Made by a program: the position numbers and the translations under genes
Notes under the pieces: generated by a model
What the model was told of the DNA's origin: nothing
The model's database searches: none
What the model saw: the letters and a program-made list of their open reading frames with translations, nothing else
Part shown: positions 10,481-23,985 of the stretch, in pieces
Layout: each line of letters opens with the position of its first letter
Position numbering within the stretch: position 1 is the first letter of the stretch
NCBI GenBank assembly: GCA_028023455.1
Contig: JAQFVV010000207.1
Span: 2,029,347 to 2,093,346, forward strand
DNA from: Epiperipatus broadwayi
Lineage: Eukaryota > Onychophora > Udeonychophora > Euonychophora > Peripatidae
Length of the DNA: 64,000 nt
Direction: 5' to 3'

Positions 10481-13400
10481 TGTAACAAAATTAAATGTCG
10501 GTCAGATCCAGTGTAACAAAATGAGATCTGGTCTATTAAAGAATCAAAAAAATTCAAGTATTGTAAAAATCTCAAATATTCCAGTATTACAAACATTCAT
10601 AAACTGATCAAAAGTATCATTGTAACTTAAATAAACTAGATTAAAGATCCATTGTAATAAAATTAAGGTTTAGATCAAAAGATATTGATTAAATGATCAT
10701 GAAATGTCAAATATTATTAAAAAATTATGAATCCAAAATATTCAGTATATTATTGTATTCAGCTTAACTTAATGAAGAGGATCAACTGGATCAAGTATAT
10801 TATTTAATCAAGAAATGATTCAAATATAAATATTTATTTTATTTCAAAAAGCTTCCAATATAAATATCTAGCTCAATAAACAAAAAATGCATTGTAGATT
10901 TTATATCAAAAGAGAAGAATTATTTAACATGAGTAGTGGCTATTAAACCAGAGATCAGACTGAGTTATCTATCATATTACGGGTCATTGGATGAAATGAA
11001 ACATATTTCTATCATTAGATTTCTCAAGATATCCCACTATCAATAATTATAAGCAAATTATTAATAACAAGTATTATAACTCAGGTATATGAAATCACGT
11101 GAGGTGAGTACACTAGTAATTCAATAAAATATAACTCAGGTATACAGACAGTAGATCTTATCCACTTTCATTTCTTGGTTTGATGTTAAGTGCATGTTTA
11201 AACAAATACTAAGTGAATATGGTCTAGCAGGGTGCCACTAGATTATCTGAATCTAGACACGGTTATATCTAATAACCTTTCACATGTACCGGGTTTGAAT
11301 CCCCTTTTTGGTACTTTATTTCTAATAAAAGTGGGAGATTTTGCTTTTTGAGCCATATCACTATACGCACTAATATTTAGGTGAAGTAAAACATCTTTAA
11401 ACCAAAGTGGAGTATATTAGACATAATCATTTCTTAGATCTTAGCCTAACAAATGTGTTTCAATATTTTTATAAGTTTACTAGCTCAGATTATATATAAC
11501 TAATTTAGAATGGCAATTCACTCATCCTTGCATGAAATAGATGACAGGATGTGGTTATAATAATACTAAGAAATCACTAAATATTATGAAATTAATATTT
11601 ATTTATGGCCTGTAAACATTTAAACAGCTCAATAATTAAAATGTTGATGATGATGATGATGATGATGATAATAATAACGATAATGACAAGGGTTTCAACT
11701 ACAGCTCTAGGACTAAGCCTAAACATAAAACTAATTTTTATAAAGAAATTCATAATTATTGCTTAATTTTAGCATATTTACTTATATCTTAAATAACTAA
11801 TATTCAACCACTGATGATGATGAATGATCACACTTAACAAAGACTACACTTAATGAAATATATACGCCTCATTTAATAAAACAAACTAATATTTATTACT
11901 GCATTTCTAACATATACATAAAAATTTTCTATATTTACATAAAAATTTATATTAACAATAACGACAAAAATCATAATCGACTGTTTTAAAATCATAACAT
12001 TAAATTTTAAATTCCTCCCCCTTTCCCATAAATGTATTTCAAAAGTATATTGTATCCACAAGAAAAGTATTTCATATAAAAAAAATATTCACTCATTGGC
12101 ACACATACCTTATAAATCTAACATGTAAGCAGAATGTTAAAAAAAAATGTTAGTAGGATTGAAAGAGCAAGTTTTAAAAACAAGTTTTAAATCATTTTCT
12201 CCCCCTCTCTTCTATCTCTGAAATGCTATACTTAACTTGAAACAAAATAATCTAATATTTTAATACTACTTGTTACTTCACATTCACTCGCAATTATACA
12301 CGTATAAAAATATTATTATGTATGTGCGTGTTTTATCCCAAAATAATAATAATATATTAGTTGAAACTAAAATCATAATACCATAAAAAAATTATTTTAC
12401 ACATTAATATTTCATAACTGTAAAATTAATAAACAAATAAATTTTGATACATTCAATATCATTTATGTAGTTCAAAGCTATTATTATTAAGACATTCTTG
12501 GTTTCCATTGATCTGAATTGTATTTAAAAGTTCTTTAAATAAAATATGTCACTTTATTACTAAAATTTTATTAATACTCTGATTTCATAAAAAAATAGAT
12601 ATAAAAGTCATATTACCGATCCAAGGGTTCACTTGTCTTGTATACTGTCTATACTTGGCAGCAACAATTTCCGTGTTCTTTGGAACAATCACTTTCTTGA
12701 AGTATATAATTATTTGATGATGAGGATCCTATTGAGGTTATTTGCTTTAGTGGATAATTTGATAATCATTATCAATTTTACTTCTCTTCCTGTCAAGTAT
12801 TATTCTTTTAGTGAATGAAATACAGTAAATTGTTTTCACATGATAAATTTCCCAGATTTAAACTCAGTTGTTGGAACAATTAATTGAACTTGATGATTAA
12901 TATTTATCGGTAGATTAATTCATCTTTCATCGAATGCAGGTGAATGCTTTTTTCCTTCTATTAAAAACATCTTATTTCTCTGGTCAGTTGAAAGGTGTAG
13001 AATATTATTTTAGACAAAACATCTTTTCTATCCTATATGATGTGCAGCTTCCCAGATGGTCAGGCAAATATGGGACATACATATAATTTTTCTAGCCAGT
13101 CATTTCTTATATTTTCAACATTCAATTTAATAGTCTAATAATCTGAATCATAATCACAATAATAATAATAATAATTCAACTGATTTTTCCAGACACCTTT
13201 TTATATCCAATTTTTTAGCTAACTTAACCAATCAGAGATAGCGTCACTTGCTATTTTTGGACAAATTCATTTTAATTAGATATCTAATTTATTTTCAACT
13301 AAATTATTTTTCAACTGAAAAGTTTAATCCTTTTTCCAGACACTTTTGTTTTAAAAAAAAAATAGACTTAATCTTTTTTTTTCTTACACCTAGGTAACAT

Positions 13401-14177
13401 TTCAAATTTTTGAGCTTCCTTCTTTAGATCTTAAGATAAGACAATTTCAAAATTAGAGTTCCCACCCAGCTTAAGCTCCCAAAGTGACAAACAATCATTT
13501 ACAAAAACAAAATTGCTACAAAAATAGATATCTGATTCAACAGATTTCCTCTTTTAACATAAAATTGTACAAAAAAATAATTTGACAGATTTAACCCTTC
13601 CTTTTCTTTCAATATTTAATAAATGTAAATTTCTGTATGTAATGTACACACATACTTCATTATTTCAAATCATTCATAAACTAACATTAAATAATATAAT
13701 TGCTAGCTTAGTAATTATAACCCTATTATTTAATTAAATCTGTAACTTTTAAATCCCAATTACAATTATAGAAAAGCAAAATAGAAGTATAGAATAAGAT
13801 ATTAGAATTGATCAAGCATAGGTTAGTTTTAAAGAAAGTTAAAATGTTGAATATTTGAAATATAAAACAATTAAATAGCTTACATGGACACTGTCTATAT
13901 GTATGCATTATAACTTTGCTTTTTAACAGAAAATTTAAATATTAAATGTGTGTGCTGCTCTTTTTGAGATTTATTAACACACAAACAAATAAAGCATATA
14001 ATTGCTGTCCCACTCTCTTTCTGTCTAAAGCATTTAAAACTGGATCTGGTAGGGTTTGAACTTGGATGCCCTACAGCTTCTTTTATGGTTATATAAAAAT
14101 GTGATGATGATTTTGGTTTACCTTTTCTACATGCACATTACTATAAATTTAGCTAGTGACTAAATTGTAATGGCACA
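10481..14177 (-). repeat. 5' LTR of the 11-kb element
   Basis: This copy is 3697 bp long, only 2 bp different from its partner at 3116-6810 and colinear throughout. It begins on the minus strand at 14177 with TGTGCC and ends at 10481 with GTTACA. The (GAT)n tract (about 11643-11669) is slightly longer than in the other copy, as expected of a microsatellite after insertion. As the upstream LTR it would carry the promoter. I could not place a TATA box or start site with confidence in such AT-rich sequence. Confidence 0.85.
11220..11309 (+). other. tRNA-like segment with A- and B-box matches (LTR copy 2)
   Basis: This is the second copy of the A-box-like (11220-11232) and B-box-like (11291-11304) pair described at 3855-3944, with both boxes unchanged. 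Their survival in both LTRs reflects copying at insertion and is not independent evidence of selection. Confidence 0.35.
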
Positions 14178-16537
14178 ATATATATTGTAAACTAATTTGA
14201 TGCTTTTCTAATATATACAAATATGTAATGACAAATTTTGATTCCAAATAAATATTTGTATTGTAGCAGAACATTATGATACATGAGTTTAAATACTCCA
14301 ATGTTTATTTCATTAAAAATAAAGGGCCATAAATTTTAATTGTATTTTTTATTATATTTATTGTACATAGTTAATAGGTTCCAATAATATAAAATATATC
14401 TAAAGTCTTGCATGGCTATATGATTCAACTTAAGTATTCATGTTTATCTCTGTAATTAGAAGATAAGCAGATCTATAAATGTGGTAATTTATTTCTATTG
14501 TTAAAAAATGATTAATTAAAAACCAAACTTTAAGATAAGTAACATTTTTTGTAATTTGATTTGTGTGGATATAGACACATATTCAGAAATTGTTGGTTAT
14601 AAAAAAGTATATATTTATTGTTTTCTCATGTTCTGCTGGCAGTTGACCTGGAGTGAAAAAAGAAAACTTATCACTAAAAAAGAAAAAAAAGATTCAACCA
14701 TTGCCATAATCTCACTTGTAGTATGAAGAGATAAAAACAATCTTTTCTATAAAAATAAAAAACTAACATAATCAGGTAAAAACCAATTTATATAAGTGCT
14801 GACCACATTTGTTCACCAACTAACCAATTACCTTGATTGTCCTTGCCTATTACATCTGACTGCTTATTTCTAGCAACCTGTTGAAATATTTCTAACATAT
14901 TATCAGTGAGTGCTTATGTGATTTATATAACTAATTATAGTACAGAAAGATTAAAAGTTAGCATTTATAGGTAATTACCAGTCTAGAAATTAAGAATCAT
15001 AACAAGCGTTAAGTTATCATATGATAATGCAATGTCATAGAAATAAAACAAATGGCTGGAACTCATTAATGACAATTTTTTCCTACTATATGTGACGTTG
15101 ACTAATCATTAATCAAATTATAATAAAAACATAATCAAGATCAGTATAATTTTACACAGTAGTAAAAGAGATTATTAATCCAATAAGATGTATTTTTGAA
15201 CATCATAATTCGGTAATGTGCATGGAGTGGGTAACAGGCAAACTATGAGCCAACCAGTACAATATGATACAGTAGTTTACCTATATATTAGGAATTGATA
15301 AATAATTGGTTCATTAAGTATTCCCAATTCGGGTCAACAACAGCAAGTTTTTATTATTCAAAGTTGACACAAAGTCTTGATGATACCATCTAAAATACTA
15401 TTGTAAAATTATGACTGTTCTGGAGCAAGAGTCAAAATGTTATCCGTTATAAATTGAAGCACACATACACAGATATTTCTTGCCTAGAATAAAAAGAAAG
15501 AATGGGTTATTATATTTATATAATAATAATAAAAATTATAAGGAAATAAATCTGGTCATCGATAAATTGGGAATAAATAAAGCAGGTTGTGAGAGTTATA
15601 AATCAGGCAGATAATCTGTGAGATGTCTAGGTGGATAGGTGAGTTGTTTCTGATGGATTGTGTAAATAGTGCTTATAATTTCACTATAATAGTTTGAAAA
15701 TTCATATTATTGGCAATATTTTAAGAAGTGATTATTTGAAATTATGTCAAAAAAATATATAGTATCTAAATGGGAATGAAATGTTTTTATCTCTTTATAG
15801 TAAGAAATAATAGTAAGAAAAAAATAATAAATAATAATTATAATAAATAATCACTAAATCCAAAGCCTATAAATTGGATCAACATTGCAATGAACTAGCA
15901 GAGCAAAGGAAAGAACAGTTATCAGAGGCTGTCAATATGCCTGCAGAAAAGAAAGTTGAGACACTGAATATATATGTAAAACACTAAAATAATGCTACAG
16001 AAAACAAAAGAAGATATTAAAATATTATAAGAAAAAAAAATCTTAAAAGAAGAAAATTTAAAAAGTTGCAAAAAAGATAGTTGAAGAGATGAGGCAATGC
16101 TTAAAGAAAATATAGTTGATGAAACAATAAATGTAGAAGCCAAAAACAAAATTAAAGATAACAAAAATGATATAGATCTTTTTGGAGAATAAAAACAAAA
16201 CAATAAAAGAATAGTTCATGATTAAGTTAGTAAGGAAAATGTATGTGAAGTAAAAAAATGAGATTTTAATACAACTAAAAGATAATATGAGGTATTAATT
16301 GGATAAAAGATTGTAGTAATACTATATAGGAGAAAGATCAATGTCAGATGTTTATAAAACCATGTACAGAAAAAACATTGGAAAAGGAATTAGTATAAGA
16401 AAATATAGAAAATAAATCATAGCTGTGATATATTCAAGTGTTATCAAAGACAAAACTCTCCATACAGTAGTGGTGATCATAAAATATTTAGTTGTTCAAA
16501 TATTAACCTTGATACCAAAGAAGATGCATAAGGATAG
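14178..16537. other. Anonymous AT-rich DNA with old dispersed repeat
   Basis: The first 1.1 kb (about 14185-15310) is a diverged partner of 21235-22270. Shared phrases include 'aagcagatcta', 'tgtgatttatataacta' and 'ggagtgggtaacag', in the same order. A shorter relative occurs at about 35865-36000. Around 15850-15990 the plus strand reads a short open stretch containing NELAEQRKEQLSEAVNMP before stops appear. This may be a relic of an element's coiled-coil protein, but it is too short to assign. No gene is called. Confidence 0.5.
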
Positions 16538-16679
16538 ACATTTTGGTAGTTTTTGTTTAGTTGCCCCTTGTCCACCAGGTGACCCTGCAAAAGCACCAAG
16601 GAACATGCAAGTGATAAATTTATTTTCAAAAATTGCTGAAATCGTCGTGCGAAAAAAAAAAAGCCCCCTGGGCAATAAA

Positions 16680-17055
16680 AAAAATTGCTTAAATCGGAGA
16701 GACAAAAAAATAAAAGTTAAAAAGTGCTTAAATCATTGAGAGACAAAAAAATAAAAGTGCTTAAATCGGACAGACAACAAAATAAAAGTTAAAAAGTGCT
16801 TAAATTGTCGAGAGACAAAAAAATAAAAGTTAAAAAGTGCTTAAATCGGAGAGACAAAAAAATAAAAGTTAAAAATTACTTAAATCGTCAAGAGACAAAA
16901 AAATAAGAAGTAAAAAGTGCTTAAATTGGAGAGACAAAAAAACAAAAGTTAAAAATTGCCTAAATCGTTGAGAGACAAAAAAATAAAAATTAAAAAATGC
17001 TTAAATCAGAGAGACAAAAAAATAAAAGTTAAAAATTGCTTAAATCATCAAGAGA
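16680..17055 (+). repeat. Left-arm array of 40-bp units
   Basis: Units of the form 'cttaaatcggagagac' plus A/T-rich filler alternate with slightly longer units reading 'cttaaatcgtcgagagac'. They give a roughly 80-bp two-unit pattern repeated several times. The same units, inverted, form the array at about 19655-19850. Confidence 0.8.
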
Positions 17056-17425
17056 AAAATGGCAGTATTACAATATATGTTTTAAATAAAATTTTATCTG
17101 ACTTTCAACACTATAACAAATAAAGAGTTTAATATTTAACAGATTAATACTAATTAAATATAGATGGTATACCATATAGAAAATAAAAGTGGCTATATAA
17201 TACAAAAACAGAAATTGATGTGTAACTACCCCTCCCCTCCACAGAGCGTTAAAACCAAAAATGGCGGTATTACAATATATGTTTTAAATAAAATTTTATC
17301 TGACTTTCAACACTATAATGAATAAAGAGTTTAATATTTAACAGATTAATACTAATTAAATATAGTTAATATACCATATAGATAATAAAAGTGGCTATAA
17401 AATACAAAAACAGAAATTGGTGTGT
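17056..17425 (+). repeat. Left-arm array of 200-bp units
   Basis: Two units start with 'atggcagtattacaatatat' (about 17060) and a near copy at about 17262, followed by the same run of phrases ending near 'acagaaattg'. They are inverted relatives of the four to five units at 18810-19650. Confidence 0.8.
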
Positions 17426-18809
17426 AACTAACATATATTATCACTTTATTAAGTTCTCAATTGGAATCGTAACATTCAAAAAATTCCACATACAACACAC
17501 AAAAAAACTCACAAATACTTATAAAAAAAAGTACATAAAAAGTACTTACAAAAAGATAGACATCATGGGCAATTTGAAAGTAGGCATAAAAAACATTCAA
17601 ACTTTGAGAATTTTGCATGAAAGTTATTTGGAGAAGATTGTTTTAATAAATAAAAGTTAAAAAAAAGGAAAGGATTTGTCAAAGCCAAAATTTTACTTTA
17701 TAGACTGGTCATTCTTAAACTTGTTTACAATTTATTTATTTTTCTCTCAATTAATTGTTTAACACTATTTACTTTTTTTTTTTTAGCAAAGACAGTAAAT
17801 CCTAATTACGTCAAGATTCACCGAAAGGATTTTAGAAAACAAACTTTAAAACTCCTGAATAACTTCACATACATCTAAATCATTATGTTGAAAAAATAGT
17901 TACTAAAGATAGGACATTAAAAAAATGTGACACGCTATACTATAAATTTCTAAAAAAGAAATATGATGTAATAGACTTTTCGGTACCGACTTTTCACATG
18001 AAAACTATAATTGCTTGGGCTGACAAATTTAATCAAAATCTAACTAAACTAGTCGTTTGCAATACCTGTGTATTTTAATTATGACCTATTAATTATTTTC
18101 CAATTATTCTTAAATACAATTTGTTGGGATTATTTGTATTTTTCAATGGTGTTATTGTGGACTTTTTTTTATGCAGATGAATACAATAGTAAACATGCAC
18201 AAATCTTATATAACTTTACATTTATCTAAACAAAATGAAACTCACTTGAGATAATTATAACTATTTTATTTTATCTTTGTTTGAAAATATATGAATCATG
18301 CTATGATTAATTCGGAACGGAGTTTAGTGTAAAATTTAGTTATTTAATATTGTTACAATTGTTTTTGATATATGGGTGTGTGTAGTTTTTTAAAATTTAT
18401 GTATTTTAAACGATGTTTTTGACTTGTGTATGTACTTTTAAAAAATATTCCACTGTTACTACTGTTTAGATGCCTCAAAGCTTGAATTTTGATTTTGTCT
18501 ACTTTGAAGTCCATATGTTTATAGTGATCTGCAATGCTTCAACAAGCTTCCTCAAATAACTCATGCAAAGTCTCAAAATGTGAATGTTCTTTATGCCTAC
18601 TTTCAAATTGCCCGTGATGTCTATATTTTGTAAGTACTTTTTTTTATAAGTATTTGTGGGTGTTTTTGTGTGTTTTACTTGGATTTTTTTAGATGTTACG
18701 GATCCAATTTAGAACTTAATAAAATGATAATAATATCTGTTATTAGATAATGCACAGGCATGCTGGCAAATAGTCATTATTGTTTAAATATTGATAAAAT
18801 TTAAAAGTA

Positions 18810-19650
18810 CTCGGTCATCACCATTTTTAATTTTAATGCTAAAAATGCGGGAGAGGGAGGGTATATATGTTAGTGACACACCAATTTCTGTTTTTGTATT
18901 TTATAGCCACTTTTATTATCTATATGGTATACCATCTATATTTTATTAGTATTAATCTGTTAAATATTAAACTCTTTACTCGTTTTAGTGTTGAAAGTCG
19001 GTTAAAATTTTATTTAAAACATATATTGTAATGCTGCCATTTTTTGTTTTAACACTCTGTAGAGGGGAAGGGTGTTAGTTACACATCAATTTCTGTTTTT
19101 GTATTATATAGCCACTTTTATTATCCATATGGTATACCATCTATATTTAATTAGTATTAATATGTTAAATATTAAACTCTTTATTTGTTGTAGTGTTGAA
19201 AGTCAGATAAAATTTTATTTAAAACATATATTGTAATACCACCATTTTTGTTTAAATGCTCATGGAGGGGAAGGGTATATATATGTTAGGTACACCAATT
19301 TCTGTTTTTGTATTATATAGCTACTATTATTATCTATATGGTATACCATCCATATTTAATTAGCATTAATCTGTTATATATTAAACTCTTTACTCGTTAT
19401 AGTGTTGAAAGTCAGATAAGATTTTATTTAAAACATATATTGTAATAACGCCATTTTTGTTTTAATGCTCCATAGAGGGGAGGGTAGTTACACACCAATT
19501 TCTGTTTTTGTATTATATAGCCACTTTTATTATCTATATGGTATACCATCTATACTTAATTAGTTTTAATCTGTTAAATATTAAACTCTTTATTCATTAT
19601 AGGGTTGAAAATCAGATAAAATTTTATTTAAAACATATATTGTAATACCG
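18810..19650 (-). repeat. Right-arm array of 200-bp units
   Basis: Four to five units end, on the plus strand, with a 'ccatttttg'-like phrase at about 18820, 19035, 19240, 19455 and 19650. Spacing is roughly 200-215 bp. Each contains 'gtgttgaaagtc' and 'aaaacatatattgtaat'. The larger number here than in the left arm suggests copy-number drift after the fold-back structure formed. Confidence 0.8.
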
Positions 19651-19654
19651 CCAT

Positions 19655-19850
19655 TTTTCTCTCGACGATTTAAGCCATTTTTAACTTTTATTTTTTTGTC
19701 TCTCTGATTTAAGCACTTTTTAATTTTAATTTTTTTGTCTCTCGACGATTTAAGCACTTTTTAACTTTTATTTTTTTGTCTCTCTGATTTAAGCACTTTT
19801 TAACTTTTATTTTTTTGTCTCTCCGATTTAAGCGTTATTTTTTTATTGCC
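19655..19850 (-). repeat. Right-arm array of 40-bp units
   Basis: These are inverted partners of the units at 16680-17055, recognised by alternating 'ctctcgacgatttaag' and 'ctctctgatttaag' phrases separated by T-rich filler. Confidence 0.8.
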
Positions 19851-19981
19851 AGAGGGCTTTTTTTTTCACACGACGATTTCAGCAATTTTTGAAAATAAAT
19901 TTATCACTTGCATGTTTCTTGGTGGTTTTGCAGCGTCACCTGGTGGCCAGGGGGCAACTAACCAAAAACTACCAACATTTT

Positions 19982-22900
19982 ATGATGATTAAAATCCTGA
20001 TAGAGTCTACACTTAAGAGGATGAGTAAAAGATTACCTTTTTTGGAAGATCAATGCTCTGATAGTGTCTATACAAAAAGAATGAGTAAAGATAAGCAATG
20101 TTGGCAGATCAAAGCAGTGGAGAAAAAGACGGTACAGCCTGGATTCAACTTAGGTCATAAATTTCTATGGATATAATTGATGTAAATATCTACCATTTCA
20201 ATGTAGTAGTATTTAATCAGAACAGGTTTAACTCTGAATATCAATCTTATTTACTATCTTTCTATACATAAAATAAATAACAACAAGCCAGATCACTTTT
20301 CTTTTCATCACCATTCAAAAGAAAACCACCAGAAAAAGAGTTGTCTTGAATTACATGAAAAAAGTAAATGATAATTGTTGATGACTCTGGATATGTTCTG
20401 GGATATATGTTTTTAAAGAAAATTGTATAATATTAAAAAAAAATGTATAACTAGATATTACAAATATCTTAATTGTGACTATTATAGTTACCAAGTAAAA
20501 AAAAAACTGTTAACAGGCAAAATAATGTCCAAATTTTGGAGTAAGTTAAAACCAAATACAAAAACTCATTGTGATGACCTGGAAGTGTATTGATAATTGG
20601 TGTGTGCTGATATTTTCAGAGTTTCTGAAAAACTCAAGAATGTAATGTTTTGGTATGCATTGTTGAGATGTCTGAGTGTTATATATTAAATGTTTTGTGT
20701 TCAGATAATCATGTGCAAACTATTTTAAAAAGTATAGTGTAAGAATTTTAAGATATCCAATGGGATCTCTTAGGCCATTCTTATCTACTGAGAGCAACAT
20801 TTTGTTTTCAATAAAAGTTTCATATTTTAAATAGTTCTGCATTTTAGGTTGTCAGCAGAGGAATGCCTGACTTTTTCAGATTGGTATTGTATTGTTTGGT
20901 TTGTAATTGTAGTTGACCATGGTTAGCTACCAAATATCCTTATATGATTATTTGGTAACCCATGGCACTCATTGTAGAAGCATTTGAGATATTGTCAAAA
21001 GTAAACATTTGCATTTTTAGTCATGGAGTTTGATTGTTGAATGTGAAGATTGAGATACATGTTAATGTTAGATCTCTGCACAGTTCATCAAGAGCAAACA
21101 GAGTTGCAAATGTAAGAAAGTGAGTAAACAATAAAATAGATTGTTTTAAAAAGATAATTAAATGTGTAGATTCAATTGTTTGGGTAATAAAAAATGGATT
21201 CAAAGTAGGTAAAACTCTAAGACTATTTTTATTCGATTATGATGAGGGAGTATATATTGAAAGATTATTGTACTTGGGTTTAAATCCTTCAATATTTATT
21301 TCACTAAAAATGAAAGTGCACATTTTAAATAATATTTTAAAAATTAAATTGTTTTTATGGTATTTATTGTACTTAATGTGTTCAAATAATATAAAATATG
21401 TGTAAAATCCTGCATTGCTATGTGACTAAAATAAAGTATTCATATTTATTAAACTTTGGAAAAAAACAACAACTTTATATCAATTTCTTTTTAAAATTGA
21501 AATATTTAATAGAACAGAATTTTTTAATTTTTTGTGATAACTTCATTTCTACAATTAGCAAATAAGCAGATCTACAGATCTGATAAATTATTTCTTTCAT
21601 TAAAAAAAATCACATATTTAGAAATTGTTGGCCACATATCTATTAGTCTAGAGGGATGTAAAAATGTATGTACTTTAAACAACAATAGCAGTGACTTTCA
21701 AACAAGAGGTGAGAATACATTAATTTTGCTTTAATGATATTTTTAATGTTATAGTGGGTTGTATTTAGACTGATTTTAAAACATTTTTTGTAATTATGGA
21801 TTTTAAATAATGATTTTTGATTTCTATATAATAAATAACTGTTCTTTACTTTAGCAGTTAAAAGTTTGAAATTTGAAAGACTTTTGTAATTATTATTATT
21901 AAATTGTTAACTTTAAAATATGTGTGTGCTTATTCTAGAAACCTGTTGAAATATTTTTAATAGTGTATGCATGTGTGATCTATATAACTATCTATCTAAT
22001 AGGAAAATTGAAAGCTAGCATTTATGGGTAAATGCCAATATTGAAATTAAGAATTATAATAAGACTAGTAATGCCATTGGAAGAAAACAAATGACTGCTC
22101 CTCATTAATTAGAATTTTTTTAATGCAAAGTTATATCTTTGGTTTTTATAACTAGGTAATATATATGGAGTGAGTAACAGCCAGATATTCATGAGCCAAC
22201 TGGTATATATATATATATATATATAATGGTTGTATATCTACATATTAAAAATTAGTCAATAAGCAATACGTACATTATTAACTGGGTAATATACATTTAA
22301 ATAAAAATGATGAAAATCAAATATCTACAATAATATTAACCAAACAACTCAGTTGATCATGATGATGATTTATAACCTAGGACTGACAAGTAAACTGAGT
22401 ACAATTCCTCCAGAAGTATTTTTAATTTTTTTTCTAAAACACCAAACCTTCTAAATTGGAAGCTTAGTTTTGGAAAAGCATATTGTAACGATTATATTTG
22501 TACATTAAAGCAGATGAGAGGTTGAGACCTTGAATCTGACCATACTTCAACTCATTTACCAGCACTCCATGATTTGATACCCTATGGATGATATATATGA
22601 GGTTAGACTCTGTCTCAATTTAATTTGTGAGCCAACATAGAACAGGATGGAACACAAGACTCTGGAATGACCGATAAGTTATTAATATTATTAACTAAAC
22701 ACACACTAATGGCTAAATAAACTAATGCATATATATATATATATTAATTTGGAATAGACTTGGAGTGATTTGAAGTGAACTGTGAGAAAGAGCACTAATC
22801 AGTATTATATTTTAAATAATTTTAATGTATAAATAAACAAATAATTAATATAACACACAACAGGTGTCCGTTGGTTAGGATTACATGTGCAGGTGTTACA

Positions 22901-23985
22901 ACAATGGTAAGATGATTAGGTTACAGGAATCTCATCTTTAAAAATGCATTTATAGATATTATTATTATTATAATTTAAGATCTGCGATTGATACTCATGC
23001 CATATATATATTATGCCAACTATTCTTAAGTTTGATACAGAAAAGCTAAATATTACAGAGATTCATTGCAGCATATTAATAATGAACAATAAATATGCTC
23101 AACATACAGATTCTTTACACAAACTAAATTCCATATTCAGACTAATGCTGAAGTTAATAATAAAGTGAAAGGAACTGGTGGCTGCAGCAAAGCTTCTGAT
23201 ACAACAGTGCTAAATACTAAAATAAGGTTCATTGTATAAATGCATAATTATTCACAGGATTCAGTATCAAGTACTCAGTTGTCTTGAACTGTACGACTTG
23301 CTAGCATATTATACAAGCTTAATTTGGGATATTGAAACAGCTTTAAATTTGGTTCTGGAGCCCATGTTCCAGTTCTAAGTATGGCTGTCTGAAGTAAATG
23401 ATAGGGTGGAAATCACCATCAGTCCCTTTTTAGCGAAGAAAGCATAGCAAGATATAAATACACATATAGTGCTTAATAATCACACATTCGTAATACTTAC
23501 TAAATAATACTAATAACATTAAAAATAAATTTATATCTATGAGATTCTATAGTTTGTTTCTGCAAAACTACCTTAACCCAGTTCTCAAATTAGCATACCT
23601 TAAACATGCTAACAGGGGTTTCATTAATAGCAATCTAGTTTGGAAATATTGAATTTGTATATTCATATAATAAACTAGGGAGGAGAAACCATATTTGGGC
23701 ATTATTAATAATCAATCATTACTAGATGCCTTTAGTATTATCCCTGCCATTATTTAACTAATATATATTAATAATTTGCAAACCTTATGGATAAACTAAC
23801 ACATAATAGCCTAAATAAACATGTTATAAAAATGAGTGCATAGTAGTCAATTGTTATATATAAGAACAGCTTCCAAAACAGAGATTTAGGTTTGTTAAAA
23901 ACAGTAAGAAATATTTTACTGGAGAGCTTCTAATTATCTCTCACTAAAGTTTACTAAGTTATTTATCTCTGCATTGAAATTATGT
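19982..23985. other. Anonymous AT-rich DNA with dispersed repeats
   Basis: No gene is recognised. About 21235-22270 is a diverged copy of 14185-15310, and about 22340-22480 matches 36000-36150. About 22570-22860 shares phrases and order with 51210-51560 (for example 'ctccatgattt', 'taaacacaca', 'atattttaaataa'). (AT)n tracts lie at 22205-22226 and 22729-22744. These blocks look like old copies of one or more unclassified repeats. Confidence 0.5.

Larger units (their letters stand above)
3116..14177 (-). mobile_element. LARD-like non-autonomous LTR retrotransposon
   Basis: Two direct copies of about 3.7 kb (3116-6810 and 10481-14177) flank a 3.67-kb interior. Read on the minus strand each copy starts TGTGCC and ends GTTACA, the usual TG...CA form of an LTR. 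The 5' LTR is followed after one base by a tRNA-Lys-like primer binding site, and the 3' LTR is preceded by a purine tract. The element is flanked by ATAT on both sides (3112-3115 and 14178-14181), a plausible 4-bp target duplication. The interior lacks recognisable protease, reverse transcriptase and RNase H and keeps only a broken coiled-coil frame. Very long LTRs around a short, pol-less interior match the plan of LARD elements known from plants. Assignment to the Ty3 group rests on the target site, the primer site and a possible integrase scrap, and is tentative. Confidence 0.85.
16545..19974. mobile_element. Fold-back element with tandem-repeat inverted arms
   Basis: The left arm (16545 to about 17640) and right arm (about 18540-19974) are inverted copies of each other around a 0.9-kb spacer. 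The outermost sequence is GGTAGTTTTTG on the left and its near complement on the right. Both sides are flanked by ACATTTT (16538-16544 and 19975-19981), a candidate 7-bp target duplication. Each arm has an outer unique end, an array of about 40-bp units, an array of about 200-bp units, and an inner unique block. The two arms differ in repeat copy number. This plan resembles fold-back transposons such as Drosophila FB/Galileo. No transposase is visible, and the 89- to 104-codon frames inside are by-products of the repeats. Confidence 0.75.

Noticed and set aside
16425-16739. 104-codon plus-strand frame and the 69-codon frame opposite it
   Set aside because: They cross the edge of the fold-back element and run into its tandem repeats; no family resemblance.
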